A program made the position numbers and the translations under genes. Under the pieces are notes generated by a model that ran no database searches, was not told the origin of the DNA, and worked only from the letters and a program-made list of their open reading frames with translations. A DNA stretch of 64,000 nucleotides from NCBI GenBank assembly GCA_019096155.1, contig JAHCVI010000003.1:930001-994000 (forward strand), in the 5' to 3' direction. The first letter of the stretch is position 1. Each line of letters opens with the position of its first letter. Positions 31,360 through 41,872 of the stretch are shown here, piece by piece. The stretch is from Staphylotrichum longicolle. Lineage: Eukaryota > Ascomycota > Sordariomycetes > Sordariales > Chaetomiaceae.

Positions 31360-34156
31360 CTAAACCCCTTCACCACGCCACACAACCCCCCAAAGCCATT
31401 CCGCCACCTCCCGCTGATACGCAATCGTCTTCATCTCTGCATCCATCCGCGCAATCTCATCACCCCAGAGGTACTTATTCCTCCACCCCGCCGAGTCAAA
31501 CCCATGCACCACATCCGGCACCAGCAACCACCGCGTACTTCCCCCTTCCCCCTCTCCTCCCCGCTCGCACCACGCAAACCTCTCCGCGTCCTCCCCCCGC
31601 CCATCATCCAAACACCCCCTCCACACCGCCACCCCGTCCCTGCCCACTCTCTCCCCAACACCCGGCATCACCCTCTTCCCTGCCCACCGACACGCCGCCC
31701 GCCAGCTCTCCATCGCGAGACAGTCCAGCTCGGCGGCGACGACAAACACGTGGGGCGGCAGGTCGGCGCGCGCCGCGTAGAGCGGGGACAGCAGCGGGTC
31801 GGACGCGTCGTGGCCGTAGGGGATGTAGCTCCACGCGCTCGAGGGCAGCAGGCGCGCCATCCAATCGAGCGCGGGGCCCCACCCGCGCGGGCCGCGCAGC
31901 GAGCGCTTGTAGGGGCGGGCGGCGAGCTTTTGAGGGAGCGGGGTGGTGAAGTCGAGGATGCCCGTTATGGAGATGACGGCCGTGGGCGGGGGGCTGGAGC
32001 GCGGTGGTTGTTGTTGGGCTTGGGGGGAAGGGTTGGGGTCGACGCCGGTTTTCACGGAGGGGAGCTGGGCGAGGGCGAGGGCGAGGTTGGCGCCCGCGTC
32101 GGAGCCCGCGAGCGCGACGCGCATGCGGTCGATGGGGAGGGACTCGTCGTTGAGGACGGCGTGGTAGAGCGCTTCGGTGTCGAGGAGCGGGGTGGGGAAG
32201 GCGGCCCAAGGGGCTTTGGAGTAGTTGAGGGCGACGACGAGGATGGTGTACGAGTCGGCAAAGGTGCGGTTCCAGACGTCGTCATCGGCGGGGGAGCCGA
32301 CGGTGAATGCGCCGCCGTGGATTGTGAAGAGTGTTGGGAGGAGGGCGGGAGAGGTGAGGTCGTGGTGCGAGGGGAAGAAAATGCTGCAATGCTTGTGGTC
32401 AGTAAGTCAACTTCGGTAGGAAAACGGTGGTGGCGCACCGAACTGGAAGACGCCTGCGAACCGGGTAGGCTTTAATGATGTCTGGTCGGCCAGGGGCAGG
32501 GTAGTATGTGTCCCGTAATCCGCGGTAAACCTCGACTGGAACGTTCAGGCCTTGTATCATGCTCACTGAAGCTGCATGCAGAGCCCGCTCGATGACCGGC
32601 GGGGCGTCCCACTCATGGCGACTCGCGTCAGCACAACTTGTGTACCGTTCCCTTGCTTGATTGCCGTGTCTCGCTCTCGGTGCAGGCTGCTCCCCTGGGA
32701 AATATGCCGTCGATGGCGAGGGCGGAATGTTGACAACCCAATCACCGCCACCAGAGTCCCTGGGTCTTGCGTACGGGTAGGCAGATGAGTCCATCGTCTG
32801 ATGATTTCTGGGCTCGGCCGAGAGCTGACCTGGGGGCAATTCTTGTAAGGGGTTCCCGATGAACCCGGTGTTCCCCACAGCTTCGACATTCCCGTAGTCA
32901 AGTCGTCGGTCAGGGAGAGGAAACTCAGGCTCGTATGAACTGATCCGCCAAACATTGTGGTATCGCGGCTCTTCATCCGGTTTTGGGCTGGTTTCCTTCA
33001 GGGGTTTGCTGGATTTTCTCGTTTGAGACGAGATGGCCCGTTCAGGGCTCAGTTGACGTTGTTGCCGAGGTGACTCTTCAGGTAACAGGCCAATGGGCAA
33101 CTGATATTGTGCTTGAGGCTGTGTGGTCAACTCGCCGTCTTCGATTGAATCGTTTCCATTGGTCTTGGGCTGAAACACAGCAGTGTATCCCTCCACAGAG
33201 TTTGACTCAAGGTGTTGACCTATGAGAGAATGAAAGATGTGTTCGTCTTCTTTCCGCCGGCGGTGCCTGCCATCAGGGGTAGCTTGTGGAGTCAGGAGCA
33301 AGTCAACACCTTGGGGCTCGCTCGACTCTGACCTGGGTGGCCGCGTCGAAGGCGTTGTTTCTGGCGTAATTGGCCGATGCCCAGTTTTCCAAACTGGTGT
33401 TTGTGGTCTTTCACAACCAAGCTCTTTTATCTCTGTGGGGGTTGTCGCGTTTGAATTGATGTTTGGGAAAGGTTTATCGACTTGCTTCGTTCCATGGAGG
33501 CTGTTGGCAATAATCTCCTGACGCTTTTCGGCGTCACCGCCCGGTGCTGCAACTTCAGGCTCCCTGTCTATCACATCTCGCGTTCTCTTCTCGCTCTGGA
33601 TGATGTGTTCAGAATTGTTGCCCGCAAGATGGTGAATATCGGGGGAAGGCGATGCCACCTGGGGTTCTTGGTCGTCTAGATTTCCTTGCATTTCCTCCTC
33701 TGCAAACTGGGCAAAGGCTGCGGTCAACTCCGGTATCTCAGGAACAACGCTGATGCGGTTCCTAGATCCCAAGTTTCTCCCTCTGCTCTTACTCCGCCCC
33801 TTGCTCTGGCTGCGACTGCGCTCTTCCCAGACGGCAATCCGCTCTCTTGTGCTTGCGCTGGTCTCACGCCTGGCTGCTGGTGCTGTCACCATGCCATCGT
33901 GCCCCAGGGTTGTCCTTGCAGTTTTGTCGCCGCCGGCCTGCCGCTTCCGGCCTCTTTCCATTTCACTGTCGGGATCAACATGTTGGAGGTGCCGGAGTGC
34001 GGTGGTGAGATCAAGGGGTGGAGATTCTCGTTGGTGCCCTGAAGGGTCTTGAACAAGACTTGGACGCACTGATTCATCGACGCTATTTCGTCGGGATGCC
34101 GAGCGTGATACGGAAAGAACTGAAAAGCGCCGCGGCGTCGGCTCGTAGTTGGGCAT
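31360..34156 (-). CDS. Long disordered region fused to HSL-type alpha/beta hydrolase
   Basis: Exons on the minus strand: 34156-32439 and 32383-31360, joined through GTT CG|gtgcgc..ttgcag|C, giving 913 residues in one frame. Residues 1-560 are predicted disordered: Ser, Arg, Pro, Gln and Glu rich, with an RS-like patch (RSRSQSKGRSKSRGR). Residues about 565-913 are a hormone-sensitive-lipase-like fold: oxyanion motif TIHGGAF, then LVVALNYSKAP, the nucleophile-elbow region ALAGSDAGANLALAL, an acid in AELDCLAMESW and a histidine in DVVHGFD. The elbow reads G-S-D-A-G instead of the usual G-D-S-A-G, so the nucleophile position is Asp and the Ser is shifted by one; activity is doubtful. The exon 1 region ending YPAPGRPDIIKAYPVRRRLP is typical hydrolase N-terminal sequence, which supports the fusion. 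Confidence 0.78.
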
Positions 34157-34661
34157 CGGAACCGTTCAAGGTTAATATACTCGACTTAAAGAGGGAACAA
34201 GAAGCAACGCGAGTTCGGGGTCCTGCGTGCATTATGGTTTTTACTTTTAACGGAGACTTGATGATCCGCGTAAACCGCTGCCACCCGCATTGTTCGCTTC
34301 AGATTGTAGCCGCTGGCGGCTGAACGCTGCTCCAACATCCAGGAGCCTGGGGCTCGCGCATAATCGTTGGTGTTTCAGAATGACGGGGCGAGTGCCACAC
34401 CTCTTCAGCCTTGAAGCACTCCCAAGAGCCAAGATCGACAATGGGCTTTGGCTGTCACGTCCCCGCCCTGAGGTATCAATTGCAGCGCGCGTTCTATTCT
34501 GCTAGGCTCGACGATTAGGTTGGACGTAAATTCTCTGCCTGGCAGGCTCCGAGTCTGTGACTAGATTTTCCTCTTGAATTTGGTTAGAAACTAGATGGAA
34601 TTGGATGTCATTTACTCTCTATTTCGGGCGTAACCAAAGGGCACGACACCAAGTACAGGCT
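34157..34661. other. Intergenic, nothing recognised
   Basis: It separates the hydrolase start from the methyltransferase stop. Only short ORFs. Confidence 0.4.
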
Positions 34662-35584
34662 CTACCTCCTGCGCAGAGTGGCGAGGATGTGGTCAGCACA
34701 TCCAAGGTGGTGCTCGTTCGTGGAGTAGGAGTCAAACAGCAGATCGGCCCAGGCCTGCACGATCTCGTCACTCGACTTGGCAAGGGTCGCGTCGAGGCCT
34801 CCCCCCAATATCCCTTCGGTTGACCGCAGCTCCACAAGATCTAGAGTCTCAGGAAAGTGCTTGCTGAAGAAAGCTCGGATGTTGTCAGGGCGTGTATGGA
34901 AGGACTGCACCGTCTTGGCCTGGCCTGGCTCGGATTTCTCGTAGCGGCCATCGGACAACTGCAGAACGGTTATCCTATTTAGCTTGGGAGCGCATGAATA
35001 CTCGTTGGGGCACTCACGTATCGCGAGTAAAAGTCTTTGTACTCGATGATCTTGCCTGGGTTGCGCATGGCAATGTCTCTCAGATGTGCATCTATCGTGA
35101 CGAAGGCAACGAACACCAAGCCATTGCCAGGCTTTGCCAGATTGAGGGCGTGAGAGACCGCCATTGCGCGCTCTGACTCTTCCATAAGATGATACAACGG
35201 CCCGAGAAGCAATACTGCATCATAAGAGTCCTCAGTGAGTGGCGACTTGTCGAGGGCGTTTCCGACGGCGATGCTGCGAAGCAGGGGCTTGTCCCCCGCA
35301 ATCTCGCGCTTGTGTTGCTCAACCTTTGCGAGCTCTATCAGATCCGGGGTCAAATCAATGAGATCAACCTCGTGTCCCTCATCGGCCAGCGCGAATGCGA
35401 TCTTGCCTGGGCCACCGCCAATGTCTGCAATCCGTTTAGGCGCAGTTCCCGAAGCCGAAGCTAAGCCCTTGCGGATGGCGCGCAGCGTGATCTCTCGCTC
35501 CATGGGATGATCCGCAAGCCGTCGGTTCTCAAGTTCAGCGATTCGGCCGTACAGCTTGGCAACGTTCGTGGTAACAGTCGGCAT
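34662..35584 (-). CDS. Class I SAM-dependent methyltransferase
   Basis: Exons on the minus strand: 35584-35018 and 34958-34662, both whole-codon, giving 287 residues with a 59-nt intron. Motif I is RIADIGGGPGKIAFALA (about residues 51-67), followed by the acidic ribose-binding stretch VDLIDLTPDLIELA. DAVLLLGPLYHLMEESER is motif IV/post-II, and LAKPGNGLVFVAFVT is the later strand. The GPLYHL form and overall length are familiar from bacterial methyltransferases of the Methyltransf_11/25 type, so bacterial origin is possible, but the intron indicates adaptation to the fungal genome. Substrate unknown; the neighbouring hydrolase may be unrelated. Confidence 0.88.
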
Positions 35585-36150
35585 GGCTGGTGAATTGCGT
35601 CGTGGACAGCGAGCCTTCCAAACGGGAATACATGTAATGGGTCGAGCATGGAAGATTCAGTTTTGACATGCAACGAGCCGTTGATATGATTGGTAATAGA
35701 CGGTCAATACTACCTCCCTAATACGTACATAGTCTCGTAACGTTCACCATAAATTCGCTCACCACGTGTTGGCCTAATCACCTACCAAGACTGCGGTGGC
35801 GTGTCAGATATCTCCTGTCTCGTGTGCCGGCATCCAATCACCGACAGGGCAGCATGGAGGTTGCCGGTGCCCATCGATGGCTGACTGGCAATGGGCTAGT
35901 TGTAAAATGGCCTGCACTTAGATATTTCAGTCTATTTACAGGTATTACGGCCCTTGCGGAAGCCAGCTCTAAACGGAGGTATTCCGCTGCTAGCGTCCTT
36001 GCGCTCCCCTGAATGATTGACAACGTTCAAGTAACTAACTGGGAGGTTGCCTTAAGCACATGGTGGCGGAAACATCTTTGCAATAACTGCATTTATCGGC
36101 TGGGTGTGACAACCCGGGCATCGACAGTACTAGACCACGAACAGTCAACC
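35585..36150. other. Intergenic, AT-richer
   Basis: Upstream region of the methyltransferase and 3' side of the small secreted gene. No feature recognised. Confidence 0.4.
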
Positions 36151-36423
36151 TTAATTCTGTGAAATGGAGTTGAGGAATGGTTCCTGTAAACCATCATATC
36201 ATACCTTGACTGCCCCTGGCAAGTTGCTCGCGGTCCCTTCATGCTCCACACACTTGACCATGGCTTCTTTGGTGAGTGGTCCGCTGCTTTCGAGAACCAG
36301 TTGTTCGATACATTGGCTCGAGTTCATGATATCATGACAGGCGAGGTCGGTGCTTGGACATCCATTGATTTGGGCAATCGCTCGGTGGAAGTACAGAAAG
36401 AAAGCGCTGAAGCAGACACGCAT
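36151..36423 (-). CDS. Small secreted Cys-containing protein (effector-like)
   Basis: Exon 1 (36423-36205) encodes a 73-residue product beginning MRVCFSAFFLYFHRAIAQ, a short signal peptide. The mature part has four cysteines in the pattern GCPSTDLACHD..SQCIEQL..VKCVEHEG and ends in ASNLPGA. A donor at 36204 (AAG|gtatga) and an acceptor tttcacag before 36156 would add only Asn and a stop (36156-36151), giving 74 residues. Without splicing the product ends one Val later, so the protein barely changes. It resembles small secreted proteins of plant- or substrate-associated fungi; no family assigned. Confidence 0.55.
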
Positions 36424-36932
36424 CGTGCTGTACTGAGAATGATAGTCGGGGGTGGCTATATTCTACGTCGTGGGGAAGATATCAGAGTATTCGAGAGTAA
36501 AACATGTGTACCGTACCATAATATTTATACGACCGAACCCGTCCGGCTTGCAGCCATCTATCTATTCTACCCGGCTGTTTAGAGTGGTAACACAAGCATG
36601 TTGAGGCTGGACGCCTCACTGAGCAAGCTTCCCATCCCGTTCACCTCCTCATTGCCCCTCATGAGGTTTAATTTGCACGGCATGCCGTTAGATTGCATGC
36701 CGCTCTCGCAGCAGGACAGATGATAACTGCCATCCCAAAGTTGTGCACGGCACTTGGAACACAATACCTTAAGGCTAAAACGTTGCCATGTTATTTAGAC
36801 CAACTACCTCGGCATTTACCGGGTTGACATAAATCTCTCTCTAAACCTGGTTCTTCGCTCTTCTGCTAACTTACCTCGCGTGGCCCAAGGCGTGACTTAT
36901 TTTGATTGTTCAAACATACTAGACAAGACACG
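36424..36932. other. Divergent upstream region, small secreted / DUF1996 genes
   Basis: About 510 nt between opposed starts, AT-richer than the genes. No specific motif claimed. Confidence 0.35.
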
Positions 36933-38307
36933 ATGCGCTGGAGCAGAGCTCTTGCGTCGCTCGCACTTGCTGCACCGGGCTGGGCAGTGGTGCGGTTTCA
37001 TTGCTCCCAACTGGTGGTCCAGAGAATCGACCCCCTGGTTAACCCAGGATCGGTTCCCTCAAGTCATGTCCATCAAATCGTCGGCGGTGTTCGTCCAACC
37101 TCCCTCCCCTGCCAACCCCTTTTAGCATCAAGGATTGACTATCTTGCGGACAGAATGCCTTCAATGCCACGATGGACCCTTCAAAGGACCTTCCAGCTGA
37201 ATCAACCTGCACAACGTGCCAATTCAGCGAGGACTTCTCCAACTACTGGACCGCAATTCTTTATTTCCGCGCACAAAACGGCAGCTACAAGCGCGTCCCT
37301 CAACTCGGAAACAACCAGTTCGAAAAGGCCAAGGGTGGCCTTACCATCTACTACATGCAGGACGCGATCTACGACCGGGGCCAAAAGTCCAAGGTCAAGG
37401 CATTCCAACCGGTGAGAACTCCGCTCACCCACGACATGCAGTCTCCCACTCACCATGAACTCTGCTACAGGGCTTCCGCATGTTCGTCGGCGACATCAAC
37501 GCCCGCACCGTCAATGACGCCGCACGCTTCCGCCAGCTGACCTACGTCTGCATGGACACGTGGACCAGCCGCGCCCCAGAGACCATGGCGTTTCCGACGC
37601 GCCGCTGCCCCGAGGGCATCATGACCTCGATCCGCTTCCCCACCTGCTGGGACGGCAAGAACCTCGACAGCCCTGACCATCTCTCGCACATGGCGTATCC
37701 GGAGACGGGCACGTTCGAGAGCGGCGGTCCGTGTCCCGCCAGCCACCCCGTCCGCGTCGGCCAGGTCATGTACGAGGTCGTTTGGGACACCAAGCGGTTC
37801 AATGAGCTCGAGTGGCCCGCGGACGGCAGCAGCCCGTTCGTGTGGTCGTTTGGTGACGCAACGGGATACGGAACACATGGCGATTACGTGTTTGGGTGGA
37901 AGGGGGATGCGCTGCAGAGGATTTTGGATGCGCCTTGCTGGTTTGATACGAAGTGCGAGAAGGAATCGGTGCGTACCATCTCCTCGTTTAGACTCAGCGG
38001 GATAAAAAAGAGAGAAGCACTCCGAGAGCACGTCCCGGCTTGCTCTCGCTGCGTGCGCTGGGTACCACCGAACTAACAGATTTGGATAGAGCTCTAAGCT
38101 TCAGTCGATTGAAGCCATGAACAACTGCACACAAACCCCAGTTGTTGATGAGGACATTGATGGGTGTAAGTGCCGATCTCTGTCAACGTCAAAAGTCTTG
38201 TGGATCGCCCAGCGACTTGCTGATCACCTCACTCTGTAGGGCTGGATGCTCTCCCAGGCGGGTACCAAGCCGATCACGGCCATGCTCATGCCGGGTCCAT
38301 GGAATGA
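36933..38307 (+). CDS. Secreted DUF1996 protein
   Basis: Exons: 36933-37088, 37154-37411, 37471-37968, 38090-38165 and 38240-38307; the phases fit and give 351 residues. The first donor is unusual (GGT|gttcgt), but it is the only one that keeps the frame into NAFNATM. A signal peptide covers about residues 1-18. The DUF1996 pattern is clear: VRFHCSQLVVQRIDPLVNPG, then SSHVHQIVGG|NAFN, CTTCQFSEDFSNYWTA, GLTIYYMQ, GFRMFVGD, then IRFPTCWDGKN, SHMAYP, GGPCPASHPVRV, and near the end GDYVFGWKGDALQRIL. The C-terminus is LPGGYQADHGHAHAGSME. Biochemical role unknown; related proteins are often linked to WSC cell-wall domains, absent here. Confidence 0.92.
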
Positions 38308-39315
38308 CCGAGGACTCGGCATTGCGGAGGCGGAGTATGCATGTTTTCTTGTAGTCATAATTAACATCTATGGAGGGAATAATTATGTCTGCTCCCTCAT
38401 GCAGACAGAACAATTGGGGCACAATAGCTTGTTCAGTCCGGAGAAAACAAGGCACAAGATCAAGGTACGAAGTACCTCATTCCCAATCTTCCATGGGGGG
38501 CTTTACCTGGAAATCGTGGCCCGGGCGCACCAAAAGAACTTCCGGACAGGACTCAATGTCACCCTAGGACGGTGGCTCTGCCAGTTGCTGTCCGTTTGGC
38601 CACCGTTTAAGCTGGAACAAAACCTCCGGTGTGCCATTGGGCATCAGGTCTGGAAGTGGCTTGGAGTCATGAGAGTCATTAGCACTTCCATTGCCAGCCA
38701 ATATAGGGCCCCCGGATCAATAAGTGAGGGCGAGGTCCACATGCCCCTGTGGATGTATTCAATAACCTCTCATTCATAGATGTCATGATGGAGCGCGTCT
38801 CCGCTCCTCTGACGTGGAAGATTGTCCGGATCACGGCTATAAGTGGGCCGGATGAGCCGGCGGCGCTCCGATCAGCTCTTGGCGCCGATGCTTGGCATCG
38901 GCTTCCATTCCGAGCTCAACACCAGTCTCGGTGTCATCTTACCCCTGAGCTCCAGGCAGAAGCGAGGAAAGCAATCTGTTGTCAAGAAAGGGCGTCTGAC
39001 TCGGGAGGTCCAGAACTGCTCAATGATGGTTCTCTCCGCGTTCGAGACGGCCGGGTTCCGCTTCAATGACCATCGAGCCATCACTCTGACATCATGACCC
39101 GTAACATGACGAGCCGCTGCCTTCCGCGGAGCTCTCCGTGTGCCTGACAAAATGTAGACAACTAATAGGTATCCGTCCTGGGGATATAAGCCCGGGTCCT
39201 CTCCCAACAACGATCTGATCACTCCTTCACTACACAATTCTCAACAAACTAAGCCCCTGCAATCCATTCAACAAGAACTCGCACAACCTTCAGTCAAAGC
39301 AACCCTAAAATCACA
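38308..39315. other. Upstream region of con-10-like gene
   Basis: 1.0 kb without a supported gene, including the con-10-like promoter and 5' UTR. An AT-rich stretch lies at 38340-38400. Confidence 0.4.
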
Positions 39316-39721
39316 ATGTCCGGCACTCAGAACACCAACCCCGGCAACTTTGCCAACCGGTGAGTGTCCCGGTGCCTCTGGCCCTGCCCAAGGTACTCTC
39401 GTCAGCTCCGCTAACCACCTCGTCTCGTCAGCCCCAAGGATGAGGTGCGTGAGATTGCGTCCAAGGGCGGCCAAGCAAGCCACAGCGGAGGCTTTGCCAG
39501 CATGGATCCCGACAAGCAGGTACGCGCCTATTCTCTTCTCCGCCCATCTCTCTCTCTCTCTCTCGGTACGTTACTGATGGAAGGATCAGCGCAACATCGC
39601 GTCCCAGGGCGGCAAGGCGTCGTCCGGCAGCTTCGAGCCCGGCAGCGAGCGCGCGCGCGGAGGCGGCCGCAAGGGCGGTTCCCGTACCGGCACAGGGGCC
39701 AGTGAAGAGGATGCTGAGTGA
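39316..39721 (+). CDS. con-10: Conidiation-specific con-10 / KGG-repeat stress protein
   Basis: Exons: 39316-39359, 39432-39519 and 39590-39721, giving 87 residues, the length of Neurospora Con-10. The opening SGTQNTNPGNFANRPKDEV and two KGG-type repeats (REIASKGGQASHSGGFASM and RNIASQGGKASSGSFEPGS) followed by RKGGSRTGTG identify the family. These small hydrophilic proteins accumulate during conidiation, light exposure and stress; the exact role is unknown. Splice sites are CG|gtgagt..cgtcag|C and CAG|gtacgc..gatcag|CGC. The second intron contains a (TC)n tract followed by a second gtacgt, a possible alternative donor. Confidence 0.93.
39545..39565 (+). repeat. (TC)n microsatellite in con-10 intron 2
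   Basis: A run of alternating T and C within the second con-10 intron, about 20 nt, upstream of the acceptor and of a secondary gtacgt. Confidence 0.7.
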
Positions 39722-39968
39722 TGTTGATGATGAATGAATGAATTGATGGCATCAGGGGACGACTCGGCGCACGTGTACTATTAGTGGGATGGTTGGGTCA
39801 AATAATGGTTTGCAGCGCGGCAGAGGTCAATCTATGAATTGAACGGATGTACCGACACCCTGTGTCATCGCCCGTGAAACTTTGCTTGAATGTTGTCAAT
39901 TTGTATCCCTAAACCTCCGACGGCATTTGTTGCGTCCTCAGCCCATTTCAAAGACTGCTAGTAGCCCA

Positions 39969-41027
39969 TCACAGACCTGTTTCTTTCCTCCGTCTTTGCA
40001 TTTCTCTTTTTGACCTTGATGAAATGGTAGACGCCTCTGACCGGTCCAACAACGCTTGCTGAAAATGGAGATACTCCATCTTCGGATTGCACACCTCGTG
40101 TCCCGGTAGTGTGACGACCTGGGAGTACATTTCCTTGAGGAGTGCCATCAACTGATTCACACTTCCGGTGTACTCTGTAGCTATCTCAAGGGTCTTGAGC
40201 TTTTTATGCACGAGGTAGGCGGTCAACCCACCGAGGACCACGCGGCAACACAACTGGCGCTCCGCGTCGTCAACTTTGTCCAACTGACAGCCTTCAAACG
40301 GGTCTTGCTCAGTGAGTGATACGAGCTTGCGTGAGTGGAACCAGACGAGTTTTCCGATAAGCCGCGATCTGCACCTTGTGACATGCTCTGCGTACGATCG
40401 CTTGTCAATAAACGCGGAATCTGATGAGGAACAAAGTTGAAACGTTTCCTTACCGGCAAGGTAAAAATCGCTGGAAAATACCACCGACCCGAGCAAGTCT
40501 TCATCAAACACATCCTCCAGCGTCTCTTCCAAAGCCAACTTCTTCACCGGAATGGCAAGCTTTTCCTCCAACCCAAGCTCCCACGCGATGTGTGCCGCCT
40601 GAATATGCTCGATCCTGAGCCTCAGCCCCGGCCAGTCAATTGCACCAATCCATCGGCGAGTCCAGGGTCGGATGACTTTTTGCAGGTCGTACTTGTCGGT
40701 TAGCGTGAGCATGTCGGAGAAGACTGCAATCTCAAGTCGTTCCGGGACGAGTTCGAACTGTCCGTGAAGAATCGCAAGAACGATTTTGAGTGTGCAAGGT
40801 GAGTCGGCAGGAAGCGGAACAATCCACTCTTCGTTCTCTTGATTGGATTGTTTGGACTCGGCCCATGGTCCGAAGAGCATGGCCTTCCAGACCGGCGACG
40901 CCCGGCGGAGGGTTGCGGAGCAGACTTGGAAGGTGGTCCATCTTGTGCCGTCTTTAGCTGGATCTACCGCGTTGGCGCGGAGGAGGAGATCGCCGTCTGG
41001 GTCAAGGATGACTGTGGTGGTGCTCAT
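39969..41027 (-). CDS. BTB/POZ-domain protein, array member A
   Basis: A fungal BTB protein of 352 residues in a single ORF. Near the start is VILDPDGDLLLRA, followed by FQVCSATLRRASPVWKAMLF-GPW, the strongest array motif, then PLPADSPCTLKIVLAILHG and DMLTLTDKYDLQKVIRPW. The C-terminal half is helical and ends in a basic stretch, SKREMQRRRKE. Other members have a phase-1 intron at the end of the N-terminal domain; here GCC|GGTAAGG and a CAG 33 nt later could be a tiny in-frame retained intron. BTB domains mediate dimerisation or Cul3 binding; this type's role is unknown. All array members lie on the minus strand. Confidence 0.85.
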   Translation of the reverse strand: MSTTTVILDPDGDLLLRANAVDPAKDGTRWTTFQVCSATLRRASPVWKAMLFGPWAESKQSNQENEEWIVPLPADSPCTLKIVLAILHGQFELVPERLEIAVFSDMLTLTDKYDLQKVIRPWTRRWIGAIDWPGLRLRIEHIQAAHIAWELGLEEKLAIPVKKLALEETLEDVFDEDLLGSVVFSSDFYLAGKETFQLCSSSDSAFIDKRSYAEHVTRCRSRLIGKLVWFHSRKLVSLTEQDPFEGCQLDKVDDAERQLCCRVVLGGLTAYLVHKKLKTLEIATEYTGSVNQLMALLKEMYSQVVTLPGHEVCNPKMEYLHFQQALLDRSEASTISSRSKREMQRRRKETGL

Positions 41028-41872
41028 GTTGCGGTGGTCGGTCCGGGCGTGAACACTCAGGTCAGGAGGTGTTGGAAGTAAGTTGTGTCGGCTATGGCGT
41101 GGCAGCGATCAATAAAATGATGCGCGTCCGACCTCAACCAGCAAACGATGGTTAGTTCTAGAAAATAACAAAAGATTGGTGCGGAGGTTGGGGTCAGTTG
41201 GAGGGGGGGAATGTGGGAAAAGGAAATTTTGGCGGGCGAGTTGAAACGGAAATGAATGAGGTTCCGCGTCGCGCCTGTTATGTTGAATGCCTCAGGGACC
41301 TCGATCGCTTTTAATAAACTCAAGAATGCCACCTAACTCGTCCCGTATCTAGCTCACAGATGGTAATTATAACGGTTTCAGGGATGTCACTGCTGATTCC
41401 TTTTTTTTTTTTACTTTTGGCACACTTAATGACACTTCATTGATCCTCCATCCTCATGGAAGAAACAACAGGGCTCCCACCACCTTGCTAGAAACGGCGG
41501 GTAGCTCACCACAAGTGACAGTCCCTACCAGATGCTTAAGTATTTGATAGCAGTGGCCAACGGATGCTAGTCCAACAGGTTGATTGCAGATAAGTCCAGT
41601 TGTGTGAGGTTTGTTTGGTGGCTGTCTGACAACTATGGTAAAACGAACCTAGGAGGCAAAAGAGCAAATTATCAAACAAACAAATAATTCAGTCACAAGG
41701 GCTTTCCAAAAAGCAGATTGTCCCAAACATCACCGCGACTCCGACTGTTATGTGCCTCTTTTCCGACGTCACCGACACGCGCGATCCACGCTGCAAGACT
41801 TGTCTGAGCCTGCCGCCAAACCTCGCTTGCCGACTGACCCCTTGCCGCCTTCTGATCCTTTGAGTGGTCTAC
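41028..41872. other. Spacer between BTB members A and B
   Basis: 845 nt with a poly-T tract at 41400-41412 and no supported gene. Confidence 0.4.

Noticed and set aside
31504..32475. 323-codon plus-strand ORF
   Set aside because: Shadow of the hydrolase; the minus strand has triad-like motifs and a valid splice.
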